DNA from: Mactromeris polynyma | Taxonomy: Eukaryota > Mollusca > Bivalvia > Venerida > Mactridae | Assembly (NCBI GenBank): GCA_032209605.1 | Contig: JASFXZ010000027.1 | Location: 6,715,372 to 6,779,371 of the forward strand | DNA length: 64,000 nucleotides | Direction of reading: 5' to 3' | Shown here: positions 42,901 through 53,135 of the stretch, piece by piece | Layout: every line of letters begins with the position of its first letter | Position numbering within the stretch: position 1 is the first letter of the stretch | The notes under the pieces: generated by a model | Told to the model about the DNA's origin: nothing | What the model saw: the letters and a program-made list of their open reading frames with translations, nothing else | Databases searched by the model: none | Made by a program: the position numbers and the translations under genes

Positions 42901-45900
42901 TTAAATGAACCGTAAGAAATATTTATTAAATAATGTCAATTATAATTCGAATTTTTATATCAAAATTAGATGACACTTAGGTTTTGAATACGATATATTA
43001 CTCATTTTTCTACTTACCTAAATTGTTAACACCCAGTGCAAATGAAAAATTAAATGAAGAAATAAAACCTTTTCTAGCTCCTCTAAATTTAAATTACCGT
43101 TGAAAGACAGACAGACTCAAAAGTAAGTAACCAATACTGGTATGTCACCCTAATTTTATTTTTTTCACTAATATTGCCAAAATTATTGGATCAATTATTA
43201 ATGCGAGTAATTATTGATGTTATAATTGATTTAAGTTGCGTTAAATAAGCATTTATTGCAAATTTAGCATCGATATATATAAATTGCAACTAATTAAAAC
43301 AAGAATATAAGAAAGATATTTTGGTAGAAAATTGACTTGACCGCTTTCAAATTATTGGTGGAAATGACATTAAGCATGAATAATGCAATCGGTAAGTCGT
43401 GGTCTAGTGGTTGAGGAGAATAAGTACTAGTACTAAATGAATCCAGCATGTCCTTAGACATTACAATAACACAACACACCTCAGTCCATCCACTTTGAAT
43501 AGATGCCAATTATATAGATACAATATGCTTGCTCATTCTCATAAAGTCCAGTCACGAGTTGTGTACTGAGAATGAAGAGAAACATTTTGTTTGAATTTCA
43601 ACCCAACAGTTGCAGCCGTCTAAATTTTCCTCAAAGCTTGCACAACGAATCTAGATGAAATCTAGATGGGTAATCAGTATATAAATACTAGACTAGTGCA
43701 GATATAGTGCCATATCTAGATAACTAAGTTGAAAAAGAAATACACACACTATAACAGTAATTACAATTTTATTTCAAGAACTCTGCATTTCAACGCAAAA
43801 TATTCAACAACGATAGAAAACCACTAGTTTATATGTAATACCACGGACCTATATACGGGTATAACCACGGACCTATATACGGGTATATAGGTCCGTGGTA
43901 ATACTACACAATTGTTTTTTACTTAGTCAATCACAGATTGAATTAATTTCAGTCACAAAATTATCAATGGATTAAAATGTACAAGGAAAAGTTCCGGAGT
44001 ATTTTCCAAGAAGAAATTCATATCAACTCATTGACGAATGTTTGTAAATTCACAGCATATTTCTTTTTGTAACCAAGTTGACTTTTATGAGGCATCTTGT
44101 AAATATCCAGGAAACCTGAAAAGATAAAGTAATATTTAACATTACAGCATATCCTAAACAATTTTATATTATAATGATATGACAATAAAGTGTATTTACA
44201 TTTTTATTATGTAATTGATATGTGTAAAAAGCTTTTCAAGCCCCACATTGGGTGCACTTTTCCCCCTTGAATTACTTAAATGGTGACAGTGTGACGATTG
44301 AGCCTCAAATTTATGCCGGAAGAGGGAGGAGTGTAGTGCTGTAGGGTTAGGCGGCCATCCGGTAAGCTTAGTCGATAGAGAGCCATACTAGTATCTAAAT
44401 AGCATCAGCTGATGGATTTACACGAGATGTTATCATTTTATAACCAACATGTATCCGAAATATATATCCGAACTTCTATACAACAAAATTTAGACCGTAA
44501 AAGTGCAATTATTGATTTATATAATAATAATTCTAAACAAAAAGATGATAAATAACGGAAAACAAAATAATCAAGCTAACGAAGGGAATAAATTACGTTC
44601 TATAACGGACTTTTTAACCAAGTATGTAATTTACGGATCGCCTGTAAATCGAAATTTCTGCCGATTAAACGACGCTCGTTTCGTCGAACAACTAGGTGTT
44701 GAAGCAAAAAATGCATACAAGCAAACAACAGGATGAACTCAAAATATATAAATGCCATTAAGAAATGTTTAGCTGTAGTATTCGTCATGATTTCGGCGGA
44801 TCAAAAAGTGAAATTCTCTCGATTCAGCAACAAGATGGCGGACATCGCAATTTTTTCTCATCATTTGCTAAACATTTTAGAGGTGTTCCGATTGTTAAAT
44901 CTCGGCTGGGAAATCTCGCCGTTGCCGTCATTTCAAGCAAGTTCAGCACAAATATCAGCCTGTCACGAATCCATGTATATAGGTCCGTGATTTCATGTTG
45001 TAAAAACTTGACTAATTGATTAAAGACAGGGCTTATTGTTCATCATCAGAGTGTTCAAGTTTCTCTTCGGGACCCCGATTATACTACTGACATGTATTAA
45101 CACTTGTAGATGTATCATGTCATTCAATTCATTGGTTACCAGACCATTACAATATTTAACTCTTGCTTTTAGCTTTCTAATCGATTTTTTTATTTTATTG
45201 AATATTCAAATGCTGAGACAGTATTAGAATATTTGGAAATAAGAACGAATATTCAAATTCGAATTTTGTTCATTGTTATAATGTATAAAACTAAAACGGT
45301 ATATGAGCGACGCTGTACGATTTCCAACCTCTTCTTAAAGTCACGTAATTTCCAGAATATGTCACATGTGACGTTACCATGTACTGACAGTAAGCAATAT
45401 TTGCCCCATAAGGCAATAATAAAACAAAGTGACCATATGGAGTAAAATATTGTTTCCCGCTTGCACATAGTCATGATAGTAACATCACAGGTGACGTTTT
45501 CTTGAAATGACGTCACTTACAGAAGAGGTTGGAAATCCCACAGCAGCCCTCATACAGTTTTGCAAGAATTGAAATATTGATCAGGGGGATTTCAGTATTG
45601 TAATCTTTCTCCTTAAAGAAATATATAGTACAACATTTCAATTTGTTTTCCGCAAATAAATATTGCTACATCAGAAACATACCTGGCCGACATCTAGGTC
45701 TACCATCATCGGTGCTCGTCCCATTCGTGCAGCATAGTTTAATAATATTGTGCATAAAGTACTTTTGCCAACATCAGATGGTCCAACAAGCAATATCTGA
45801 CAAAATATACACATTAAGCAATTTAATCAACATGCTTACATCCACACTATTGACATAGAAAGCTACAAGTAACTATACTCTTTCCAAATTCGAGTTAATT

Positions 45901-48900
45901 TGTTAAAATCACATTAATTAATCAGTTATGGCCCTTTTCTAAGACAGCAAACATTCTCTTACAGTCAAAGATTTTAAAATACCTCCAAATTCATAGAATA
46001 TCACCAATAGAACTTGTCTCAGGTAAAATATTTACAATGTTGTGTACCAGAAACAGTACATGGATTATTAAGGAATGCTCATAGATCTGATTGATGACAA
46101 TTGTATGCATTGCTATGATTTATTAATTTACTTTGTGTAGACAATACTAGATATTAACACAGACTCAGGTTCATTGAATAAATATAAATATTAGAGGCTA
46201 AAATATATATTTTAAAACAGATGAAAGCTCAAGAAATGGATAATAGCAGTTATTCAGTACTCAATCTAAAAAAACGGTGGATAACAAAGATAAACGGCAT
46301 TCAATTGAGTATTGAAATCCACACACTCAAATCACAGCAAAGTAAATCAGAGTTTTTGATCGTGGACAAAGATCTTACCAAACTTGTATCAACATTACTC
46401 ACCCTGGGTCCACCAAAGTTGTATCAACATTACTCACCCTGGGTCCACCAAACTTGTATCAACATTACTCACCCTGGGTCCACCAAACTTGTATCAACAT
46501 TACTCACCCAACTTGTATCAACATTACTCACCCTGGGTCCACCAAACTTGTATCAACATTACTCACCCTGGGTCCACCAAACTTGTATCAACATTACTCA
46601 CCCAACTTGTATCAACATTACTCACCCTGGGTCCACCAAACTTGTATCAACATTACTCACCCTGGGTTCAACCAACTTGTATCAACATTATTCACCCTGG
46701 GTCCATCAAACTTGTATCAACATTACTCACCCAACTTGTATCAACATTACTCACCCTGGGTTCAACCAACTTGTATCAACATTATTCACCCTGGGTCCAC
46801 CAAACTTGTATCAACATTACTCACCCTGGGTCCTCTAGTTTCTTCTTTCTCTGATCTCTCCCTCATTTGTTCTAAAGCAACATGAGCATTAAGATATACT
46901 ACCATGGGTGTCTCCTTAGATATATATGCTACTTCAGTCAAGTTCAGTGCAACCTGATAACTGATTATCTGTTAAGGGATCTGTGGATAGTAAGGATGAT
47001 TTTACTAAATGCAAACACTACGTAGACAAACATTTACCTACAACAAAAACTACAAAGAAAAATCAAAAGAATATAATACAAAGGGTCATAACTCTAAGAA
47101 AAACAGTCCGACCAGAACTACCTGATAATATGTGCATATCCTCTTGGTATTGAAGCTTCCCATATTTTTTGCTGAATTTCTGATAGTAGTTTCTGAGAAG
47201 TAGTCCGGACAAGAAAAGTCGCACAGACAGAATCTCATAGATGAAGCTGCGACTATATGCCTCCCCCCTTCGGGAATGGGGAGCATAATAACATTGCTCA
47301 TCTAGTACCTTCATAGAGTAATGTACGGAGACACCAAACAAATATTTTTTTTAATATGGCAAAGAAGACCACTTAACTAGTCAAAGTTTTAAAATCACAA
47401 CCATCACAATCATAACACATTTACAAGTACTCATTTACTGTATGATTTTATGTTAATGTTTTACACATACTGTGATAGGATTAATGAACTTTTCTTGGGG
47501 GGGGGGGATTCTTTAACCAGTATTTTGAAAAGTAGCAAGCAGTCATGTCTCAAAAATTAGCAATTTAATAATGATCAAAGGTAGAATAACTAGAAAGCTT
47601 TAAAGATTTATACATCATTAAAATAGAACCCTGTGTCAGCTATGACAAAACATGTGGAAGATTCTTCATGAAAGAAACAGAAAAAGTAAAAATTACATCA
47701 TGAATAACTAAGTTCAATAACTCAAAACTCACTCAAAATTAAGATATTTGATATATAATTATCTAGTATTGTGAAAAGGATACTTTTATTTGACAGCTAT
47801 GCCACGAGAACACAGCAACTTTGGATCCTGCATTAAAATTGTACTTTTTCCCTGAGGTTAATTCACTGCCGAATATTTCAGCTTTCCCACTCACTAACTG
47901 AAAAACACAATGACAAACATATTGATCTTTTGACTACAATTGATGGCAAGTTCAACGATGGAAATATAATCCAGTTGTTGCAATAACAGGTTCAGCTATT
48001 CAGCCAAGAGGTTGTAGGTTAGAATCCCCCAAAGCCATAACCAAAGACAATGGTAACAGTTTTTCACACAAAGTGAACTAAAAGTAAAACTGAATTCAAA
48101 TACATATTTCATGCTGTCTTCAAAATTGATCAAATTAAGACTTATTAAGTGTTGTAAAATTCATCCAAAATCCACTTAAAGTCCTTGGATTATCACAACA
48201 AGCAAAGATCACCATTCATTTACTATGATCTATCTAAGTAAGAATTCACTACCTCTTGCCCACTACACATCCCAAGTTTAGTTTATTGCCATTCCATACT
48301 TAACTATGGTAACTTTTAATTATTGTTGTGCAGTTGCCATCCCCCTGAAGAGGCCAGTATCACTCAAACACCATCACAATGTTTCTTCATATATGTATTG
48401 ATCTATGACAATATTTTCATAGGTTCACAAATAGTGTTAAATAGTAACAGCACTTGCCTAAATCTTTATAACAATTATATATATAATTTTGCATATTTTT
48501 CTCAAAATTCTCTGACCAAAGATGACTACATATTACACTCATAGTCATAATCACCAGTATTTTACCCTTTGAATCAATCCAGTAATTAAACCCCCTCCCA
48601 AGTGCCAAAAACTACCAATCCTTCCAACTGAACTTCTACGAGTATCTGTAAGTGGTCAGAGTTTTAAAGAATGTAATTTTTCTATCATCCAATTCAACTC
48701 AGTTACAAATCATGTCCACGTCCAGTAACAAGACCACAATTAAATGATACTTGCAAGAGACTAATCTGAATTAAATAGAGTCTGCAGACAACCATGAAGT
48801 CATGTAGACTGGCTATCGGTTATCTGCTTATCATGAGGAAACACTTACTTCTAACTGGACTGTAGAACCAGATTCCACTTCAAACCTCAGTTCTGATTCC

Positions 48901-49548
48901 TTCTCTAACTGAAATTCCTCAACTCTCTGAAAAAGTACACATGCATATATTATTCTGTAACAACCTAAAATTATCATTATTATTAATATGAACCGGTAAA
49001 TTTTACGAGCATCCTACCATAATCCTACCATTATATGTTAACAGTTAGTCAACTTAGTGGCCACAGCCGATCAGAAAATATGCAGCCTTGTTAGGATAAG
49101 CTGAAGCTATTGCTCAACCCTTGAGCTGCTTATTTCTAATATATTCACTACAGTTGATAGTTGTGAATATGATGTTCTTCACAATAATTGGCATGAACTT
49201 CGTGCAAAAAGAAATATAATCAGCACGATTGTGAGCAAAGGGCACTTCCATAAATTTCCTTTAGCTAGATGGAAGCCAAACCTAGGACAATTTGGGAATC
49301 AAATCTCCTGCACCACTTTTTTACCAATACAATAAATAAAAATAAATATACATTTCATATCTGGACCATCAATAAGACGCTCAGGAATGTTATGACCATA
49401 TGTCTTAACTTTGGTATCCGAACTAGCATTTTCCGAATGCTGTTCACTTCATAATCAAGACGAGCATCGTAGATAATGGAACAAAAATGTATATATCTCA
49501 TCTCAGAATTGAGTTTAAAATTGTGCTTACCTGTTCTTTGTCAGCCAT
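36854..49548 (-). CDS. CLP1: CLP1 RNA 5'-hydroxyl kinase, twelve exons
   Basis: CLP1 phosphorylates RNA 5'-OH ends and is a nuclear component of pre-mRNA cleavage factor II and the tRNA splicing endonuclease complex. Exons in transcript order: 49548-49531, 48926-48849, 47897-47784, 46953-46825, 45796-45683, 41048-40829, 40196-40086, 39194-39094, 38562-38424, 38173-38093, 37725-37632, 36960-36854 (stop TGA). Hallmarks are MADKEQ start, Walker [65 protein letters not shown] and FTVLSP near the end. Length is near 430 residues, as in animals. Irregularities: the exon 6/7 junction needs a non-nearest donor, exon 7 carries a 21-bp tandem duplication, and exon 11 to 12 phases (2 versus 1) do not match. 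It may be functional with sequence errors, or decaying. Confidence 0.92.
36985..37160. mobile_element. pogo/Tigger-like MITE beside CLP1 exon 12
   Basis: The left end TATAATCTCACATAAAGACC and the inverted right end TACAGTAACACCTCAATAAT bound internal AAGACCACCTC/ATTAAGACCATC repeats. It ends about 25 bp from the exon 12 acceptor. Confidence 0.5.
37632..37725 (-). CDS. CLP1: CLP1 exon 11
   Basis: The exon encodes [20 protein letters not shown] and IVGFIV, matching the CLP1 C-terminal domain. Its acceptor TTTCCAG|GTACC is the last unit of a tandem array. The donor is GTAAGT, phase 2. Confidence 0.8.
37716..38045 (-). repeat. 33-bp array of the CLP1 exon 11 splice acceptor, ten copies
   Basis: On the minus strand each unit reads ATTATTATATTTCCAG|GTACCAGTCTATTAC (given here in two parts around the junction). 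Nine of ten units keep the AG; the most upstream reads CCAAG. The final unit is the genuine exon 11 junction. The array spans the region from exon 11 almost to the exon 10 donor. Confidence 0.95.
38093..38173 (-). CDS. CLP1: CLP1 exon 10
   Basis: The exon encodes [20 protein letters not shown] then LVPLTP, a hallmark CLP1 stretch. The acceptor is CTTTCAG and the donor GTAAGT, phase 1 to 1. Confidence 0.88.
38424..38562 (-). CDS. CLP1: CLP1 exon 9
   Basis: The exon encodes [35 protein letters not shown] and DIKIYKIG. The acceptor is ACATAG and the donor GTAAAA, phase 0 to 1. Confidence 0.88.
39094..39194 (-). CDS. CLP1: CLP1 exon 8
   Basis: The exon encodes [20 protein letters not shown] and [12 protein letters not shown], strongly conserved. 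The acceptor is TTATAG and the donor GTAAGT, phase 1 to 0. Confidence 0.9.
39496..39710. repeat. 53-bp minisatellite in CLP1 intron 7, four copies
   Basis: The unit begins GTGAACTATGAGGTAGTGTG and ends CTAGGTATAAGGTT, with starts at 39496, 39549, 39602 and 39655. No splice junction is included. Confidence 0.93.
40086..40196 (-). CDS. CLP1: CLP1 exon 7, with internal 21-bp tandem duplication
   Basis: The exon encodes [18 protein letters not shown], then DSLKHAA twice, then GSFE. Other animal CLP1 proteins have one such segment. The duplication keeps frame. The acceptor is TGTTTCAG, requiring phase 1 at the start; the donor is GTAAAC. Confidence 0.82.
40266..40436. mobile_element. pogo/Tigger-like MITE in CLP1 intron 6
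   Basis: CAGTATTACCTCAATAAC at the left and, inverted, CACTAAAACCTCAATTAAAG at the right, flanked by TA. It contains internal GGTGGTC/GACCACC complementarity. Confidence 0.6.
40829..41048 (-). CDS. CLP1: CLP1 exon 6
   Basis: The exon encodes [35 protein letters not shown] and [18 protein letters not shown]. The nearest donor (GTAGAA, exon end at 40851) gives an immediate stop in exon 7. The GTAAAC donor (end at 40829) restores frame at the cost of seven extra residues. I give the in-frame choice. Confidence 0.75.
41127..41571. mobile_element. 445-bp MITE, short relative of the 42031-44990 element
   Basis: Terminal inverted repeats are ATAAACCGTGGATTCAAAAC and ATAAACCATGGATTCAAAAC, followed by AGG(T/C)TG. 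Its interior (GATGTCCACCATCTTGTTTC; CCACAATCCTTAG) matches the right subterminal region of 42031-44990 in reverse complement and its left region near 42093. It is within CLP1 intron 5. Confidence 0.75.
42031..44990. mobile_element. 2.96-kb TIR element in CLP1 intron 5
   Basis: Left end TCACGGACTTATATACATGG then ATTCGCGACAGGC; the inverted right end is TCACGGACCTATATACATGG then ATTCGTGACAGGC. About 44 bp are similar with a few differences. TTTCA flanks both ends and may be the target duplication. No transposase-like frame longer than about 80 residues is visible. It has a nested hairpin near 43845, and 42950-43380 is similar to part of the copy B insertion (58240-58760), so it may be composite. 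Confidence 0.65.
43845..43908. repeat. ACCACGGACCTATATAC palindromic cluster
   Basis: Two direct copies of ACCACGGACCTATATACGGG are followed by the inverted GTATATAGGTCCGTGGTAAT, giving a perfect hairpin. The motif matches the terminal repeat of the surrounding element. Confidence 0.8.
45303..45551. mobile_element. MITE (CRE-containing family), copy 3, in CLP1 intron 5
   Basis: TATGAGCGACGCTGTACGAT and the inverted ATGAGGGCTGCTGTGGGATT ends are flanked by TA. It carries an intact TGACGTCA at 45508-45515 and the best-preserved inverted repeat (TTTCCAACCTCTTCT). Confidence 0.7.
45683..45796 (-). CDS. CLP1: CLP1 exon 5: Walker A
   Basis: The exon encodes [20 protein letters not shown], then [24 protein letters not shown] is the ATP-binding P-loop that other CLP1 proteins have as GPTDVGKST. 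It is 38 codons, phase 0 at both ends, with donor GTATGT. Confidence 0.92.
46384..46830 (-). repeat. 35-bp array of the CLP1 exon 4 splice donor, fourteen units
   Basis: On the minus strand the unit is GGACCCAGG|GTGAGTAATG followed by TTGATACAAGTTTGGT. The unit nearest exon 4 is the true donor. All 14 units contain GGGTGA; 12 read GTGAGT and two GTGAAT. Three units are short forms lacking the GGACCCA part. The repeat therefore includes the last exon bases and the donor. It fills intron 4 from the exon outward. Confidence 0.96.
46825..46953 (-). CDS. CLP1: CLP1 exon 4
   Basis: The exon encodes [38 protein letters not shown] and TRGPR, joining directly to the P-loop exon in phase 0. Its donor is duplicated in the neighbouring array. 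Confidence 0.9.
47784..47897 (-). CDS. CLP1: CLP1 exon 3
   Basis: The exon encodes [20 protein letters not shown] and [13 protein letters not shown], the N-terminal domain of CLP1. It is 38 codons, phase 0. The donor GTATCC is weak. Confidence 0.88.
48849..48926 (-). CDS. CLP1: CLP1 exon 2
   Basis: The exon encodes [19 protein letters not shown] then GSTVQLE, matching the CLP1 start. The acceptor is TTTTTCAG and the donor GTAAGT, phase 0. Confidence 0.9.
49531..49548 (-). CDS. CLP1: CLP1 exon 1 (start)
   Basis: Six codons, MADKEQ, then donor GTAAGC. The exon is short, but the phase fits exon 2. Upstream sequence on the minus strand is AT-rich and presumably carries the promoter. Confidence 0.75.
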
Positions 49549-52144
49549 GTCCTTCTACTGATGTTTAAACAGTAAAATATGTTCAGTAACTTTCAATGCG
49601 TTGCGTTATGGTTAAAATTTCATTTTCGAACTAAATTGTTTCGTACTTGAGATTTGTAGCGAATACTGGTGCAAAGTACAGGACATTTATTTCGTAAGCC
49701 ACGACAGAAACATTTAATTCTAATATATTATGTGCATATCTAAATGTACATACACTTAGAATTAGCATCAGTAAAACAATACTGATTTTGCAGTAAATAG
49801 ACTCATCCTAACTGTCGAAAGTTTCTAGTGCGAACGAATGAGAGTTTAGGATTACTGCCGTTTTTCGTGCCCGGCCCAAAATTTCACACACAGTGGTCTC
49901 CCCTTACAATAAAGTGACATTACGAATGTTAAAAAAATATTTTTTTGTATATATGTCAAAAGCAATAATGCAAGCACAAAGTCGAAGTTTTAAACAAGAA
50001 TATTGTTACAAAATTAATATTTTGACAGTTGGTTTTCCTAGTACAACTCCTGTTAGTTAAAACAAAGACCTAAATATGCGAATCAAAAGTTGATTTTTAT
50101 TTAAATTGCTGTCTGATAATTTATTTTTCACACTGACTTGGCACATTTCATTAACACAAAAAACATTGTTATTTTCAGTTGCTTATTTCTTTAGGAATGG
50201 AGTCTTTGATTTTTAGTGTGGATGTACCAAGTTGTACATGTAGTAATTTGCTCCACAGACATTTGGTAAAGAAGATATCAGTAAGATCATGCTCTGCATT
50301 TGATTAAAGTAGGGGTATTTGAAACAGCTATGTATTTCTTAATTGTTAGCAAGAAGATACTACTGTCAACTAGATTCCAAATTGTTCCCAATATATTAGT
50401 GAAGTCCACATACTTGTCATCATACTTTGCATGTATAGCACAAATATTGCTATTTCCAACTATAATTTGGGGTGTGAAATTAACTTAACTCAAGCATCTG
50501 ATTGGTTGTTACTGAGCTTAAAACTGACCACTGGCAAGACTATGGTATATACAGAATGAATGTACTTCCTTTAGCTAGCCCAAGTAGGTCACCATATAAA
50601 CTTGCAATACATATCCAAAGTCAGGTGTCCTAATAAGTCACTTAGTGCCTATATTTTATTGTAAGACATGTATCTTATTCCTTATCAAGTTGTTCAGTAG
50701 GAATCATTTTTCTATTTTATTTTACAGTTACCTTCTTAGTCCTAAGCTACATACACATTAAGTTTCATCAACATATCTCTTTTTTTCCTGAAGTTGCTGA
50801 GCAGCAAAAAAAATATAACTATATTTTTTTTCAACTCTGGCCTTGACATTGATCTCACCAGTTCCGAATACAATTACAAGCTAGATCTCCATATAAGCTT
50901 ACTGTAAATTACTGTCTGGAAACAGTGACCACTACCCCAGCAGTCCAAGAGACCAAACTATGCGGAATCTCAAAATAAGCTTGCTGCACACCACTTATTG
51001 AACAAACACTATTATTCTACTTGACTTTGATTATAAATATGATGTTTTTATAGTTTTATATTTATGTCATAATGTGTAACAACCTTCTTAAAATAAAGAT
51101 GTTATTATTATTATAGCCATCACAAATACAATCTGTAGGTTAGGCCTCAATATAAGCTTGCTATAAACAAAGTTTTGTGACAGTATGTCAATCAGAACAA
51201 CAGTTATTGGCTGGAAACCACTTTTGTAAGGCTGCACACTCACCTGCCAGCCTGTCCACCCTCAAAACTTTTTGAGTAGTGCAACTCATATCTATGTCAT
51301 AAAAATAACAGAAGTTAATTAACTTTAACAATTGTATTCATATCACACTTGACAAAGTATACAAACTTTCCTTAAATAATACATGGAATGTACAGATATA
51401 AATAACATCACAGCATACATTTAAAATATCACTTTCTCTGAGGTGACAACAATTTCAGATCAGTCTCAATACTGAAAGCTAATTTTTATTCCCAAAACAT
51501 TTCTGCCAAATGTACATATTTACTTAAGTAAATGTACATGTAATATGTTAAAATAAATAAATAAAAATTAAATATAGTTATGAGCTTTTCAACGATGAAA
51601 CTTGTATTAGTGACCAAAACTCCATTTTCAGGTTTTTACATTTTCTAACAGATACATTTTCTAGTTTCATTTATCACCAAATATATTCAAATCCAATGTC
51701 TACTAAAGAAAATACTCAATGTCATAATCACCATCACTAATACATGTTTTGTTGTGGAAGTGTCCATATTAATAAATTAAAACAAGAAGCATTCAGATTA
51801 ATCATGTCACAAACAGAATACATTAGGTTTTATTTCTAACCAGAATTAACATGAAATACTCAAATATGTATCAACACATTTATATATGGACGGAACATTC
51901 ACTAATCAGTATGAATCATACATGTATTTATATAGAGTCCTTCAATGTCAATGTCACTCTATACGTTGTAACTACAGTACACACTCTCCAGTGAAGTGCT
52001 CTTTTGAGCAACATCCTTTCATTGACAACAATACCAATTTTCTTGTAATAGACACTTGTCACAAATTTAATGTCTTTAGAGCAACCAATTTTAAAGAACG
52101 GCCCGTATTTACTGATTCAAAAGCATGTTGTACTTTACACTTCA
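49549..52144. other. Intergenic upstream of CLP1
   Basis: No exon was recognised. Near 51060-51118 an AATAAAGATGTTATTATTAT tail looks like the 3' end of a retroelement. It ends at the array before duplication copy B. Confidence 0.5.
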
Positions 52145-52573
52145 TTTAAGTTCAGATATAACATTTTAGCATGGAGAGTTCAGATATAACATTTCATCAT
52201 GGAGAGTTCAGATATAACATTTTAGCATGGAGAGTTCAGATATAACATTTTAGCATGGAGAGTTCAGATATAACATTTTAGCATGGATAGTTCAGATATA
52301 ACATTTTAGCATGGAGAGTTCAGATATAACATTTTAGCATGGAGAGTTCAGATATAACATTTTAGCATGGAGAGTTCAGATATAACATTTCAGCATGGAG
52401 AGTTCAGATATAACATTTTAGCATGGAGAGTTCAGATATAACATTTCAGCATGGAGAGTTCAGATATAACATTTTAGCATGGAGAGTTCAGATATAACAT
52501 TTTAGCATGGAGAGTTCAGATATAACATTTTAGCATGGAGAGTTCAGATATAACATTTTAGCATGGAGAGTTC
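52145..52573. repeat. 28-bp minisatellite abutting duplication copy B, about 15 copies
   Basis: The unit is GTTCAGATATAACATTTTAG then CATGGAGA. The last unit is broken at GTTCAG and copy B starts at once. Copy A has no such array at its left edge. Confidence 0.96.
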
Positions 52574-52931
52574 AGAATCACGTATTTAAACTTTTTGCAC
52601 GACGATAGACTAAAAGCCAAAATGTCCTTCAAGGTGAAGGTTAAGATTGAATATGTGACAAATATCAGAACAGAAATAACATGAAAATTCATTTATTTAA
52701 CTCGGAACCTTTCGAGTTTTCATTGCTTGGTGTAGCCACGTTGAGAGTGAGTGTTCCCTTAGCATCCTTTGACTGGATAATACATGTGTGCAATTCTCTG
52801 ATAAGGGAGATTTGTCCATTCTTTAATCAAACCGTGATGTCGCTGTGTGCCTTGAGTCGGGAGTAGCTGACGTCTTTAAATAATCGTCGTTTGAAGTCTG
52901 CCTAGACGGAGCCCAATATACGGTCTGGCCA

Positions 52932-53135
52932 GTCCATAGCATGTGTACCAGTCTGATGGATAAACTGGGCTGTAATGTTAGTACATGGCATGTGTACCAG
53001 TCTGATTGATAAACTGGGCTGTAATATTAGTACATGGCATGTGTACCAGTCTGATGGATAAACTGGGCTGTAATGTTAGTACATGACATGTGTACCAGTC
53101 TGATGGATAAACTGGGCTGTAATGTTAGTACACGC
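52932..53135. repeat. 49-bp array, four copies, specific to copy B
   Basis: The unit is CATGTGTACCAGTCTGATGG then ATAAACTGGGCTGTAATGTTAGTA, period 49, with copies at 52943, 52992, 53041 and 53090. Copy A has one unit at about 10535, next to which it expanded a different 71-bp unit. Confidence 0.93.

Noticed and set aside
44503..44736. 77-codon frame inside the CLP1 intron element, considered as a transposase remnant
   Set aside because: Too short, with no catalytic motif; it cannot be supported as a transposase.
46221..46885. Plus-strand frames of up to 205 codons with repeated [20 protein letters not shown]
   Set aside because: Antisense translation of the CLP1 donor array and exon 4 region; no independent gene evidence.
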